Shown: one piece after another, positions 44,869-57,314 of the stretch
How positions within the stretch are numbered: the stretch's first letter is position 1
Layout: every line of letters starts with the position of its first letter
From: Cyclobacterium sp. 1_MG-2023
Lineage (GTDB): Bacteria > Bacteroidota > Bacteroidia > Cytophagales > Cyclobacteriaceae
Direction: 5' to 3'
Length of the DNA: 64,000 nt
Assembly: GCF_030546805.1 (NCBI RefSeq)
Contig: NZ_JAUOPC010000001.1
Coordinates: 50,081 to 114,080 of the forward strand
Made by a program: the position numbers and the translations under genes
Notes under the pieces: generated by a model
Databases searched by the model: none
Told to the model about the DNA's origin: nothing
The model's input: the letters and a program-made list of their open reading frames with translations, nothing else

Positions 44869-46497
<1,629 letters not shown>

Positions 46498-46519
46498 CTA
46501 GCGTTATATTAAGAAAGTG

Positions 46520-46527
46520 CAAAGTTA
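46520..46527 (-). promoter_or_regulatory. Possible -7 promoter element of the ABC-F gene
   Basis: On the minus strand this reads TAACTTTG, a full match to TAnnTTTG, about 32 bases upstream of the ATG at 46488. No clear TTTG lies at the -33 position, so support is partial. Confidence 0.4.
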
Positions 46528-46569
46528 AAAAATTATTCGAGTATCACCTATTATATGGCAATTTGCCCT

Positions 46570-47790
46570 CTATTGATCTTTTCTTTTAAGCATCAATCTT
46601 AATTCTCCGGTAGAATAGAGGTAGTAAAGCAATATCAAACCTGCTATCAGTATACAGGAGGCCATTAAGAAAACCATTGGGATGGCAGTGCCATTATGGA
46701 ATAAGCTCACCAATGCGGAAATTATGCCACCCATAGCCATTCGCATAAAGCCCATCATGGCAGCTGCGCTTCCTGCATTTTTATCGAATGGAGCCAGAGA
46801 TATGGCTGCAGAATTCGGTACACTTAAACCGTGACCCGTTAAAAATATAAACATTAATCCTATAAGGAAATAAACATTCAAAGCATTGGTCCACACGCCT
46901 AATATCATAACAAAGCCAATTACTAGCTGATAACATAATGCTGTAACCACAATATTCCTATTGCTAAAATAATTTAATAGAATATGATTTAATTGGGTGG
47001 CCCCAATCATTGCCACGGATAAAAAAGCAAATAACCAACCGTATTCAGTGACTGACAAACCATATATATTTATAAATACATCTGAGGAGCCTGCGATATA
47101 TGCAAAAGGTGCAGCACCGGCAATTCCTCCTACCAATATATAAGTAAGGTATTTTTTATTTTTTAATACTTCGATGTATTTAATAGCGACAGCCTTGGGT
47201 TTTAGTGAAAGGCTATTATCAGGAGCAGCTCCATCCGGAAGCTGCCATTTACAAGCAAAAATTATAAGAGAACAGATTATAGCTAAAATTATAAATAACC
47301 AATGCCAATGAAAATGGGCCGTAATATAACCACCTAAGGTAGGGGCAATCATTGGAGAAACAGCAATGACCAATGTGAGCAAAGCAAAAGCCTGGGCAAT
47401 TTTATTTACCGGAAAAATATCCCTAACTAGGGCTTGTGCTGCCACCATACCTACACATCCTCCAACAGCTTGCATAAAGCGCATAAATATTAGGGATTCT
47501 ACAGATCCTGTAAATGAACAGCCAATAGAGGCAGCAACATAAATCCAAAGGCCTATATATAAAGGTTTTTTCCTTCCAAATTTATCCAATAGAGGACCAT
47601 AAAATAATTGCCCTATGGCAATCCCTATCAAGTAACTCGTCAAAGACAATTGAACCTTAGATATACTTGTGGATAAACTTTTGGCTATGGCTGGAAAGGC
47701 AGGCAAGTACATGTCTACAGAGAATGGGCTTATTGTGCTTAGGGCACCAAGAATTAAGACCAATATAAAATAGCTCTTTTGTTGCTTCAT
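46570..47790 (-). CDS. Bcr/CflA-type MFS drug efflux transporter
   Basis: A 406-residue inner-membrane MFS protein with 12 predicted hydrophobic helices. It matches the Bcr/CflA multidrug-efflux group: DMYLPAFPAIAKSL in the first loop, the loop 2-3 motif GPLLDKFGRKKPLYIGL and QAVGGCVGMVAAQALVRD in helix 4. It exports drugs or small metabolites with protons. The ATG at 47790 is preferred to the in-frame TTG at 47802 because the usual family N-terminus (MKQQKSYFIL) starts there. It ends 81 bases upstream of the ABC-F gene on the same strand, but a promoter-like element between them suggests separate transcription is possible. Confidence 0.9.
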   Translation of the reverse strand: MKQQKSYFILVLILGALSTISPFSVDMYLPAFPAIAKSLSTSISKVQLSLTSYLIGIAIGQLFYGPLLDKFGRKKPLYIGLWIYVAASIGCSFTGSVESLIFMRFMQAVGGCVGMVAAQALVRDIFPVNKIAQAFALLTLVIAVSPMIAPTLGGYITAHFHWHWLFIILAIICSLIIFACKWQLPDGAAPDNSLSLKPKAVAIKYIEVLKNKKYLTYILVGGIAGAAPFAYIAGSSDVFINIYGLSVTEYGWLFAFLSVAMIGATQLNHILLNYFSNRNIVVTALCYQLVIGFVMILGVWTNALNVYFLIGLMFIFLTGHGLSVPNSAAISLAPFDKNAGSAAAMMGFMRMAMGGIISALVSLFHNGTAIPMVFLMASCILIAGLILLYYLYSTGELRLMLKRKDQ

Positions 47791-48012
47791 AGATACGTAC
47801 AAAAGTAACCATTAAAATACTTAATTGACCTTCTTTGGACAAATCAAGACAATTAAAATAAATAAAGCATCAAAAATGCATTTTAAATAATTTAAAATGC
47901 TTTTCAAACTTGATTTGTTTAACTTAAATGTTTAATATTGTATCAAATAAACAGTTGAAAATTTTTATATTTTTCTTTTTAAGCAGTTTAATGATATTTA
48001 ATTTTATTTAAA

Positions 48013-51000
48013 ATGGAAAAGCGGGTAAATATTCCGGTCAAATTGTTTTTTATCGTACTTTTGATTGGTTTAGGTAGTTCAGGAGTGTTGTTTAGTCAAA
48101 CGATAAGCTTTAATCAAACGGCATTAAATTTTAATGAATTTGAGGAAATCAAATTGGGAACTTCATTAGAATTTGGTCCAGATGAAAGACTTTACGTAGC
48201 TCAATTAAAAGGCGAAATCAAAATTTATACGATTTCAAAGGAAGGTCCCAACCAATACGATGTGGTTGGAGAAGAAGTTTTATTAGGCGTGAAAGAAATT
48301 CCTAATTATGATGACCATGGTTTCTTGGCATTTGATAATAGGTATGGGCGCCAAATTACAGGTATAACCGTAACAGGTACGGAAGAAAACCCTGTGATTT
48401 ACGCTACTTCAAGTGATCCAAAATGGGGAGGTCCCAGTGGAGATACCATGTTGGATACCAATTCCGGCATGATTACGAAGTTGAGTTGGACAGGAACTGA
48501 ATGGGAAGTAATTGATTTGGTGCGTGGTCTGGCCCGTTCAGAGGAAAATCACGCTATTAACGGAATAGAGTATACCACCATAGGAGGGAAGCCTTATTTG
48601 TTAATAAGTAATGGAGGTTTTACCAATGCAGGTGCCCCATCCAAAAACTTTACTTATATATCTGAATATGCTTTGGCAGGAGTGGTGTTAAAAATTGATT
48701 TGGATGCATTGGAAGCTCTTCCTACAAAGTATGATAATCATTCAGGAAGAGCTTATAAATATGATGTTCCTACTTTAGATGACCCGACTAGGGAAAATGT
48801 TAATGGAATATATGACCCTAATGATCCTGGCTACGACGGTATTGATGTCAATGATCCTTTTGGAGGAAATGATGGGCTAAATATGGGGATGGTGACCTTG
48901 GATGGACCTGTGCAAATATTTTCCCCCGGATATAGGAATACCTACGACCTTGTAGTAACAGAGAGCAAAAGGGTTTACTTAACGGACAACGGAGCCAATA
49001 TTAACTGGGGTGGAATGCCTGAAAATGAAGGTGATTCCTCTTTGGTTACCAATGCCTATGATCCCTTAGAACCCGGTGCCAGTCCTTTAAACCCAACTTC
49101 TTCAGGAGAATTTGTAGACAACCAAGATCACTTATTAATGATTACAAATGATCTGGAAAATTATACACCCGGTACTTATTATGGTGGGCACCCTACGCCT
49201 ATTAGGGCGAATCCCGGGCAGCCTTACCAAGCTGGCAGCGCATTTCCATTTTCACCGGGAGGTGCAGGGCTATATACAAAATTTGTTGGTGATGACGAGG
49301 ATTTCACCAATATCACACCCCCTGTTACACCGACGGATAAGTTTAGAACACAAATATTAGAACCTATTGCACCCGGACAGCCCGGATTTGAAGAATATGC
49401 AGCCAATACCCTACCTGCCAACTGGCCTCCGGTGCCATTGGCTTTAGCGAATGGTGTTGAAGCTGATTTTATTTCGCCAACTCTGCCCAACTCAAATGGT
49501 CCTCAGCCAGATATTCTCACAGTGGTACCCAACAATTCCAATGGGATTGATGAATATACTGCGAGCAACTTTGATGGAGCACTAAAGGGTTCCTTAATTG
49601 TGGGCAAGAATGGAGGAATATTACATTTGATTCATCTCAATGAAGATGGAACATTAAAAGAAGCTGAATTTAATAAATGGAACCTAAATGGTGGCAATGC
49701 CTTGGGGATTACCACAAATGGAGACAGTACTTCCTATCCTGGAACCATATGGGCAGCAACCTTTGATAATAGGATAATGGTCTTGACTCCGGCCGATGAT
49801 ATTTTTTGTATTGCTGAAGATGATCCGGAATTTGATCCATTGGCTGATTATGATCATGATGGGTATACCAATCAGGACGAAATTGACAATGGAACCGATT
49901 ATTGTTCAGGAGGATCTGCTCCTGATGATTATGACAAAGACTTAATATCTAACCTAAATGATGATGATGACGATGGAGACGGAATATTGGATCATTTAGA
50001 TGCATTTCAAATAGGGTATTCAAGTGATTTACCGCTTGAAAACCAATTGTTTACCAATCAATCGGATGCTTCAGGTGATGAGTTTGGCTATTTAGGCCTT
50101 GGACTTACCGGCTTAATGAACAATGGAGATCCAAACCCTAACTGGTTGGATTGGCTGGACAAAGGCAATGATAGCCCGGGTCCTCCTGACATTTATGGAG
50201 GTACTGCAGGAGCGATTCAGGTTTCCATGACCGGCGGAACTGCCAATGGCTTGGCTAATACCCAAGAAAAAGGCTTTCAGTTGGGGGTTAATGTAGGAAG
50301 TGAGACCGGAAATTATGTCTTGACCTCAGGGGTTATTGGCTTATCTTCTCCGGGACAACTGTATGATTTTGATGGTGATGGTGAGGTAGGAATCCAAATA
50401 GGAGATGGCACGCAAAGTAATTTTATAAAGCTTGTTTTTAATGAAGATGGGGTGCTCGCCGCTCAAGAGGTGAATGATGTTGAAGATACCAATCCCTTGT
50501 TTTTGCCTATTCCAGAAAATGAAAGACCTAGTGCTAATACGCTTATAGAACTTTCTTTTGATGTAGATCCGGTAAACGGAACAGTGAAGCCATTTTATAA
50601 ATACAGCAATCAAGAAATGGTGCCACTTGGGACCATTCAAGCATCGGGTGCGATCCTTACTGCCATTCAGGACATTAACCAACCTTTGGCATTTGGCATA
50701 TACGGTACGTCAAATGATACAACCAAAAGTTTTATAGGTGTCTGGAACTTTATGCGTGTGGTTGGTGAAAAACCATATAACATACGCGAATTACAAGATA
50801 TCAACCGATTGTTGGGGGATGATGATGTGGTCATTGATCTTACAGAATATTTTGGGGATAATGATGGAGAAAATAATTTGACTTTTACTGTGTCAGAAAA
50901 CACCAATCCAGTTGTTGGAGCAAGTGTTAACGATAAAATACTTTCAGTTGATATTCCTTTAGATGAAGTTACTTCATTAATTACAGTCAGGGCAACCGAC

Positions 51001-54000
51001 CAAAATGGTTATCATATAGAGCAAACATTTGAAGTAATGGTAGAACAAGATTTCACCGTCTTGTTAAGAATAAATGGAGGAGGAGAGCTTATCAATACTA
51101 CGGATGGAAGTCCGTCTTGGGTAGAAAATTCTGTCCAAGGCCCCGTCAATACTTCGCTCTTTGAAGCAACAAGCAGTAAAAGTGGTAATAACGTTTTTCC
51201 TTTGGAAAACAGGCATGAATCCATACCTAGCTATATTACAGACCAAGAATATGTTCAAATATTTAATACTGAACGCTATACCACAGATGCCAGTATGGAA
51301 TATTCTATTCCCCTTCCTGATGGCCAATATGCCGTAAACCTCTATTTGGGTAATGGATACATTGGAACATCAGCATTAGGCAAGAGATATTATGGAATAA
51401 GTATAGAAGGAGAAGTAGTTGAAACCTCTATTGATTTAATTGAAAGGTTTGGTCATCAGGTAGGGGGAATGCAACAGTACCAAGTAAACGTTACAGATGG
51501 GGAATTGAATATCAAATTTGATAAACAAAAGGAAAACCCGCTTTTCAATGGTATTGAAATCCTCGGAAAACCTATACAAACACCAATTACTTTCACCAAA
51601 GTGGAAGATCAAATCAATTTCGTGGGACATGAGACCGACGGAAGTATGTATGTACAAGCCTCTGGTGGAAATGGAAACTTAAGCTATTCTGCCACCGGAT
51701 TACCTCCGGGAATTTACCTGGAACCCACCAATGGGACGATTTATGGTACAATCGAGGAAGGAGCTTTGGCCAATAGTCCGTATAGGATCACAGTTACCAT
51801 CGATGATGAAGATGAAATTCATTCTGATGCAGTTTCATTTAACTTTAATTGGACCATTAGTCCAGAATTGACGAGTCAAACCTGGCATGAAAAAAATGAG
51901 AACCGCTCTTACCACCCAAGGCATGAAGGTAGCTTTGTACAGGCAGGACATGAGTTTTACTTAATGGGAGGTAGAGAAAGTTCTACTACCATTGATATCT
52001 ACGATATTGAAAATGATTCTTGGCGTTCGTTAACAGATATTAATCCATACAGTTTCAATCATTTTCAGGCAGTATATTATCAAGGACTTATTTGGGTGAT
52101 CGGTGCTTTTGATACCAATGACTTTCCAAATGAAACACCTGCATCAAATATTTGGATGTTTGATCCGGTGAACGAGATATGGATAGAAGGACCCGAAATT
52201 CCTGAAAATAGGAGGAGAGGATCTGCAGGTTTGGTAGAATATAGAGGTAAATTCTACATAGTAGGGGGTAATACCGATGGACATGATGGAGGTTATGTAA
52301 ATTACTTCGACAGCTATGATCCTGAAACAGGAGAATGGACGGTATTAGATGATGCACCAAGGGCCAGAGATCATTTCTTTGCTGCTACCATAGGAAATAA
52401 ATTGTATGCTGTGTCCGGGAGACAATCCGGAGGACCGGAAGGAACCTTTGCTCCAGTATTACCGGAAGTAGATGTATATGATTTTAATTCCCAAACCTGG
52501 AGTACTTTACCGGACAGTTTGGATTTGCCTACTCCAAGAGCTGCAGCAGTAGTTAACAATTACCTAGGTAAATTGATCGTGGCCGGAGGAGAAGTTGCAA
52601 CAAACCCATTGGCACTTTCTACAACAGAAATGTTTGATCCTTTGACACAAACTTGGGAAACACTTGATACCCTTAATTTTGGCCGCCATGGTACACAAGG
52701 TATCGTCTCAGGTAAGGGATTGTATGTGGTAGCCGGTTCCCCTCGAAAAGGAGGAGGTAATATTGGGAACATGGAATACTTTGGCTTTGATGATCCAAAT
52801 ACCAATTATTTGGTAGAAAGTGAATTGATTTTGCCCGAATCTATACTGGTCAAAAAAGGTAAGCCTGAGGAAATTTCTATATCCCTAGCCAATGGTCAAA
52901 CTGGTTTATACATTAAATCTATTGGCCTGACCGGAGAAAGTGCGGAAGATTTCGAAGTCACTGCAGGGGAACTTCTCAGTGAAGTATTGTTAAAAGCAGG
53001 TGATACTTATAATTTGACACTTGATTTTATTGGGGAAAGTCTTTCAGGTTCAGCTAATTTAGTGATTACCCTAAGGAATGATGAAGAAGTAATTGTACCA
53101 ATCGTTGCAGATGGTAATTTTGAAGAAGTCTCTTTGTTTTATAATACCGGATCTACTGCTAATGTAGAATTAGAAGGAAACACTTACCAAGGAGATGTTA
53201 ACCTGCCATCTATCCATAATGGCGGGGCAGTATACAGAAATGAAAATGTATCTGGCAGCGAATTGTATAAATCAGAAAGGTATGCCTCCAATATTGCCTA
53301 TCAAATTGAGGTGCCAAATGGTGTTTACACGGTGACTACTTACCATACTGAAACCTGGTTTGGTATGCCAAATGGAGGGCCCAATGAGCCGGGAAGGCGT
53401 GTTTATGACATCATCTTGGAAGATGATTTGGTAAAACCTAATTTTGACCTGTTTGTGGAAAATGGCAACCAACCGATTGCCTTGATTTTTGAAGACATTC
53501 AGATAACGGATGGTATATTGGATTTGAACCTTGTTGCAAAGGTTAACAATGCCTCAATTGCCGGAATCTCTATAGTTAATAAAGGTGAAATTGGAGCCAT
53601 ACCTATTGCCAATATTGCATCCTCTACGGTTGGTGGAATTGTGCCTTTGGAAGTGGGTTTTGAAAATGAAATTTCAAGACCCCAGGACTTTACTTTTGCT
53701 TGGGATTTTGGGGATGGAAATACCTCTTCTGAGCAAAACCCTACGCATATTTTTGAAGAGCCGGGAGAATACAATGTTAAGTTGACTGTTTCAAGTGCTT
53801 TTGGAGATGTAGCGATCGACTCTATTGCTGTCAATGGGATAGCACCATCAGAATTTGTATTAAACATTAATGCAGGAAGTGATATTACGGTTGATTACAA
53901 TACCGAATCATTTTTGGGTGAAAATAATGCCGGTGTAAGCTATTCTGAATCCAGAACACTTAGCAATAATGCAGCAGGCAATCCTCCATTGTTTTTAACA

Positions 54001-56130
54001 GAACGCTGGGGTAAAAACTTTACCTATTCAGTTCCTGTACAAAATGGAGTATTTACAGTCAAAACTTACCATAATGAATTGTGGTTTGGTAAAGACGGCC
54101 CTGCTGGTACAGCTAATCAAAGGGTGTACAATATATATATTGAAGGTGAGTTAGTTAGAGAAAACTTTGACTTGTATCTTGAGAATGAATACCAACCACT
54201 TGAGTTGACCCATGAAAATATAGTGGTTGAAGATGATACACTAAATATCCAAATGGTGGCAGTGATTAACAATGCTAACTTATCCGGATTTTCAATAATG
54301 GCTCAGCAGGATGTGATTACCTATCCTGAAGCTTTAGCAGAAGCCAGTACAATGGCCGGTTCAGCTCCTTTAGAAGTAACATTTAATGCCGGAAACTCTA
54401 CCGGAACGGGTGATCTGACGTATGAATGGAACTTTGGAAATGATTCCATCTCCAATGAACTTCAGCCGATATATACCTTTACGGAAAATGGAAGCTATGA
54501 GGTAAGCCTTAAGGTAACGGATGAGAATGGAAACATTGCTACGGATGAGGTAGAAATCATTGTTGGAGAGAATATCACTGTTCCGGCTTATTCATTGAGT
54601 GTAAATGCAGGAACCAACTTGCCTACAAGCTATATGGGTACTGACTTTGAAGGTGAATCCGAATCTGGAGTTACTTTTACAAATGCTGCTACCTGGAATA
54701 ACTTTGGTGCAGGAGATCCTGAATTGTTCTTGACAGAAAGGTCGGGTAAAAACTTTACCATCACTACGCCATTAGAAAATGGTATCTACACCATTAAGAC
54801 ATACCATAACGAATTGTGGTTTGGAAAATCCGGTCCGGATTCAGAAGCAGGGCAGAGGGTATATACCATCAGTATAGAAGGAGAAGTGGTTAAAAACAAT
54901 TTCGACTTGTTTGTTGAGTCCGGAAATGCTCCTACTGAACTTGTCTTTGAAAATATAGAAGTGAGGGACGGTGAATTAAATATCAAGCTTCAAGCGAGTA
55001 AAAATAATGCGACAATTAATGGCTTTGTAATTGAGGAAGTAACCTCAGTAAATTTACCACCTGTTGCTATCATTAACTCTTCTGCCGTGGAAGGATCAGC
55101 TCCATTTGAAATTTCTTTCAATGGGTCATCCTCTACAGGTACAGGGGATTTAATATACAATTGGAACTTTGGTGACGGAGGATCTAGCGAATTGGCAAAT
55201 CCTGATCATTTGTATGATTCAGCCGGCACATATAATGTTGTTTTGACAGTAATGGACAGTATGGCCGTAATGGATAAAGATAGTTTAGAAATAAATATTT
55301 GGGAAGAAGCTCCGGTATGGTCTATGGTATTGAATGCAGGTTCTTCGGTTAATACATCCTATCAAGGTAAATTATTCCTAGGTGACAATGTCTTCCCTGA
55401 ACTGTACAATAGTACCAAAACTTACAGTAATTCAGCTTCTAGTAATGTAGAAATGTTCCAGACTGATAGGTATGGAAAAAGTTTAACCTATTCTGTACCT
55501 GTAGACAATGGTACTTATAGGGTCAGAACCTTCCATAATGAACTTTGGTTTGGACAGGGTGGCCCTTCCGGTCAACCGGGACAACGCGTTTTTGATATCA
55601 TGATTGAAGACAGTTTGGTTAGAGATGATTTTGACCTTTACCTGGAAAGCAACTACGAGGAAACGGAATTGATTTTCGAGGATATCGTAGTCACTGATGG
55701 GGAAATTAATTTGGCTTTCATCGCCTCTGCTAATAATGCTAGCGTTTCAGGAATTATTCTAGAGCGTGTAGAGCCTAAAGATGGTGAAGGTGGAATTAAC
55801 CAAAGAATCATGACTTCTGAAGCATCCTCTCAGGATACCGATGAGGAGGAAAGCAATGATGAAATGCAAAATAATACTTTGTCAAAATCCATAATTTATC
55901 CTAATCCGGCAAAATATGAAGCATTTATCAGGTTACCTGAAACTTATTCAGCTGTATGGATCAATATTTATGATTTGAAAGGACGACAAGTAATGAATTT
56001 CAATGTAAGTAGCGATAATACTCATGAATACACCCTTCCATTGAATAGGCTTGAACAAGGTGTGTATATGGTGAGAGTTCTTGGAAAAGAAGGTGTGATT
56101 GATCAATTGAGGTTAATTATCAATCGCTAA
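48013..56130 (+). CDS. 2705-residue T9SS cargo with kelch, malectin-like and PKD modules
   Basis: A giant exported surface or secreted protein. Visible order: signal peptide (1-29); beta-propeller-like domain (about 40-600); an Asp-rich calcium-binding stretch (about 612-666, DYDHDGYTNQDE and NDDDDDGDGILD); a lectin-like domain (about 670-930); a cadherin-like segment (about 930-1014); a malectin-like domain (about 1015-1192); a putative Ig domain (about 1206-1286); a kelch propeller (about 1290-1593); then malectin-like domains near 1710, 1948, 2193 and 2435, with PKD domains between them; and a T9SS type A sorting domain (about 2620-2705, IIYPNPAKYEAF to the end). Such modules bind carbohydrate or mediate adhesion; no catalytic motif is clear. 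A strong terminator follows its stop. Confidence 0.9.
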   Translation: MEKRVNIPVKLFFIVLLIGLGSSGVLFSQTISFNQTALNFNEFEEIKLGTSLEFGPDERLYVAQLKGEIKIYTISKEGPNQYDVVGEEVLLGVKEIPNYDDHGFLAFDNRYGRQITGITVTGTEENPVIYATSSDPKWGGPSGDTMLDTNSGMITKLSWTGTEWEVIDLVRGLARSEENHAINGIEYTTIGGKPYLLISNGGFTNAGAPSKNFTYISEYALAGVVLKIDLDALEALPTKYDNHSGRAYKYDVPTLDDPTRENVNGIYDPNDPGYDGIDVNDPFGGNDGLNMGMVTLDGPVQIFSPGYRNTYDLVVTESKRVYLTDNGANINWGGMPENEGDSSLVTNAYDPLEPGASPLNPTSSGEFVDNQDHLLMITNDLENYTPGTYYGGHPTPIRANPGQPYQAGSAFPFSPGGAGLYTKFVGDDEDFTNITPPVTPTDKFRTQILEPIAPGQPGFEEYAANTLPANWPPVPLALANGVEADFISPTLPNSNGPQPDILTVVPNNSNGIDEYTASNFDGALKGSLIVGKNGGILHLIHLNEDGTLKEAEFNKWNLNGGNALGITTNGDSTSYPGTIWAATFDNRIMVLTPADDIFCIAEDDPEFDPLADYDHDGYTNQDEIDNGTDYCSGGSAPDDYDKDLISNLNDDDDDGDGILDHLDAFQIGYSSDLPLENQLFTNQSDASGDEFGYLGLGLTGLMNNGDPNPNWLDWLDKGNDSPGPPDIYGGTAGAIQVSMTGGTANGLANTQEKGFQLGVNVGSETGNYVLTSGVIGLSSPGQLYDFDGDGEVGIQIGDGTQSNFIKLVFNEDGVLAAQEVNDVEDTNPLFLPIPENERPSANTLIELSFDVDPVNGTVKPFYKYSNQEMVPLGTIQASGAILTAIQDINQPLAFGIYGTSNDTTKSFIGVWNFMRVVGEKPYNIRELQDINRLLGDDDVVIDLTEYFGDNDGENNLTFTVSENTNPVVGASVNDKILSVDIPLDEVTSLITVRATDQNGYHIEQTFEVMVEQDFTVLLRINGGGELINTTDGSPSWVENSVQGPVNTSLFEATSSKSGNNVFPLENRHESIPSYITDQEYVQIFNTERYTTDASMEYSIPLPDGQYAVNLYLGNGYIGTSALGKRYYGISIEGEVVETSIDLIERFGHQVGGMQQYQVNVTDGELNIKFDKQKENPLFNGIEILGKPIQTPITFTKVEDQINFVGHETDGSMYVQASGGNGNLSYSATGLPPGIYLEPTNGTIYGTIEEGALANSPYRITVTIDDEDEIHSDAVSFNFNWTISPELTSQTWHEKNENRSYHPRHEGSFVQAGHEFYLMGGRESSTTIDIYDIENDSWRSLTDINPYSFNHFQAVYYQGLIWVIGAFDTNDFPNETPASNIWMFDPVNEIWIEGPEIPENRRRGSAGLVEYRGKFYIVGGNTDGHDGGYVNYFDSYDPETGEWTVLDDAPRARDHFFAATIGNKLYAVSGRQSGGPEGTFAPVLPEVDVYDFNSQTWSTLPDSLDLPTPRAAAVVNNYLGKLIVAGGEVATNPLALSTTEMFDPLTQTWETLDTLNFGRHGTQGIVSGKGLYVVAGSPRKGGGNIGNMEYFGFDDPNTNYLVESELILPESILVKKGKPEEISISLANGQTGLYIKSIGLTGESAEDFEVTAGELLSEVLLKAGDTYNLTLDFIGESLSGSANLVITLRNDEEVIVPIVADGNFEEVSLFYNTGSTANVELEGNTYQGDVNLPSIHNGGAVYRNENVSGSELYKSERYASNIAYQIEVPNGVYTVTTYHTETWFGMPNGGPNEPGRRVYDIILEDDLVKPNFDLFVENGNQPIALIFEDIQITDGILDLNLVAKVNNASIAGISIVNKGEIGAIPIANIASSTVGGIVPLEVGFENEISRPQDFTFAWDFGDGNTSSEQNPTHIFEEPGEYNVKLTVSSAFGDVAIDSIAVNGIAPSEFVLNINAGSDITVDYNTESFLGENNAGVSYSESRTLSNNAAGNPPLFLTERWGKNFTYSVPVQNGVFTVKTYHNELWFGKDGPAGTANQRVYNIYIEGELVRENFDLYLENEYQPLELTHENIVVEDDTLNIQMVAVINNANLSGFSIMAQQDVITYPEALAEASTMAGSAPLEVTFNAGNSTGTGDLTYEWNFGNDSISNELQPIYTFTENGSYEVSLKVTDENGNIATDEVEIIVGENITVPAYSLSVNAGTNLPTSYMGTDFEGESESGVTFTNAATWNNFGAGDPELFLTERSGKNFTITTPLENGIYTIKTYHNELWFGKSGPDSEAGQRVYTISIEGEVVKNNFDLFVESGNAPTELVFENIEVRDGELNIKLQASKNNATINGFVIEEVTSVNLPPVAIINSSAVEGSAPFEISFNGSSSTGTGDLIYNWNFGDGGSSELANPDHLYDSAGTYNVVLTVMDSMAVMDKDSLEINIWEEAPVWSMVLNAGSSVNTSYQGKLFLGDNVFPELYNSTKTYSNSASSNVEMFQTDRYGKSLTYSVPVDNGTYRVRTFHNELWFGQGGPSGQPGQRVFDIMIEDSLVRDDFDLYLESNYEETELIFEDIVVTDGEINLAFIASANNASVSGIILERVEPKDGEGGINQRIMTSEASSQDTDEEESNDEMQNNTLSKSIIYPNPAKYEAFIRLPETYSAVWINIYDLKGRQVMNFNVSSDNTHEYTLPLNRLEQGVYMVRVLGKEGVIDQLRLIINR

Positions 56131-56552
56131 AATGAATTTATAATCCACTTTTTAAAATAATCAACTACCCCGAAAGGTCTGGTATCCCACCAGGCCTTTC
56201 TTTTTTTTAGAGGGGGTGGAGAAAACATCATACAGTTGAAATAATTAGGTAGAGAACCGGAAAAGGTTTCATGATTAGGGATCAGGAAATCAAAAATGGA
56301 ATGTTGAGCCAAACAGAATCATATGTAAATAAGGCTTGCTTTAGGTTTAGGAATCCGAACGCTACAGGGTTAAACATTAATTTTCACATTGCTTCTTCAT
56401 AAAATTCTCTCGCTATGTTTATTGACCTACTACAGCACATCCATTTAGAGATTTAAAGACCATTTATTACTGATTCAAATTAAAAATCCATTGCTTCACC
56501 GGATTCCTAGTCCGGAATCCTTAATTTAACGGGGCATTTAAAAAGAGAAAGA
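56131..56552. other. Intergenic region with terminator
   Basis: This 422-base spacer holds the terminator of the giant gene (56172-56208). The remainder shows no credible ORF or RNA. It marks the start of a stretch of isolated genes with long spacers. Confidence 0.5.
56172..56208 (+). terminator. Rho-independent terminator after the giant protein gene
   Basis: An 11-base stem with one G-U pair (GAAAGGTCTGG 56172-56182 with CCAGGCCTTTC 56190-56200, seven-base loop) is followed by eight T residues. It lies 42 bases after the stop. Confidence 0.92.
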
Positions 56553-57314
56553 ATGAGTAATTTATCAGCTATAGGATTTGACATTGATAGCGAAGAGGAA
56601 TTTTATATTTTGGCTAAGAAAGCTTATGCAAAAGCTAGCTCGATCAAAACTGATAAAGGTACTTATTTTCAGTATTCAGATTCTTCCGGAGCTGAACTTT
56701 GGATTCAAAGTAATACGAAGCACGAATTGATTGGTGTAAACCCTTATTATAAAGGAATTAGTAAAAGAACCGTTTGCTTGACAGCTAATATTGATAGGGA
56801 AATAAGTGCCTTAGATGGAGCTTTTCATTCATGGGCTGCACCAACTGAATCAGGCAATCCTGAAAGTGGGGCTTATCCATTTGTTTTTGATGTGCCAAAC
56901 CATAAATCATTGGGAAGTATAAAGTTTCCACAAAGCATTGAAATACAACTGTCAGCCTTTGCTCAAGACATTGATTACTATGAAAATGAAAAAGCATTTG
57001 AACAGGGGCAAGAAGGGGAACAAAAATGGGCAGCTCAATCCTTTGTGCCGAGTGGATTGTTTAATTCTAATGAAAACCCTGATGCTAGTGCAGGAGCAGT
57101 TGGACTAATTTCCGGAACAATTAAAGAATCAGAGAAGAAAAGAAATGATTTAACCGGTCAGGAATTTCAATGGATGCTTGTGGATACTTTGGGAGGTGAA
57201 ATTGATGTAGTAGCAGATTTAGAATTCTTTTCCACCGATCCACAGGTTGGAGGAGTAGTACAAGGTCAATTTTGGCTTACAGGCCAACTTTTAAAGCTAC
57301 CCGAATTGGTTTAA
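56553..57314 (+). CDS. Hypothetical cytoplasmic protein
   Basis: A 253-residue soluble protein that I do not recognise. No signal peptide, membrane helix or known motif is visible. It looks like mixed alpha/beta: an acidic N-terminal helix (DIDSEEEFYILAKKAYAKA), beta hairpins in the middle, and a C-terminal beta region (LVDTLGGEIDVVADLEFF) followed by a hydrophobic end (WLTGQLLKLPELV). The frame is fully open from the ATG at 56553, which follows a purine-rich AAAGAGAAAGA, and codon use is like that of its neighbours, so it is probably a real gene. It stands alone between long spacers at the edge of the accessory region. Confidence 0.6.
   Translation: MSNLSAIGFDIDSEEEFYILAKKAYAKASSIKTDKGTYFQYSDSSGAELWIQSNTKHELIGVNPYYKGISKRTVCLTANIDREISALDGAFHSWAAPTESGNPESGAYPFVFDVPNHKSLGSIKFPQSIEIQLSAFAQDIDYYENEKAFEQGQEGEQKWAAQSFVPSGLFNSNENPDASAGAVGLISGTIKESEKKRNDLTGQEFQWMLVDTLGGEIDVVADLEFFSTDPQVGGVVQGQFWLTGQLLKLPELV

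Noticed and set aside
47800..47807. Minus-strand TACTTTTG as a promoter for the MFS gene
   Set aside because: It matches TAnnTTTG, but it would start transcription only about three bases before the ATG and has no -33 element.
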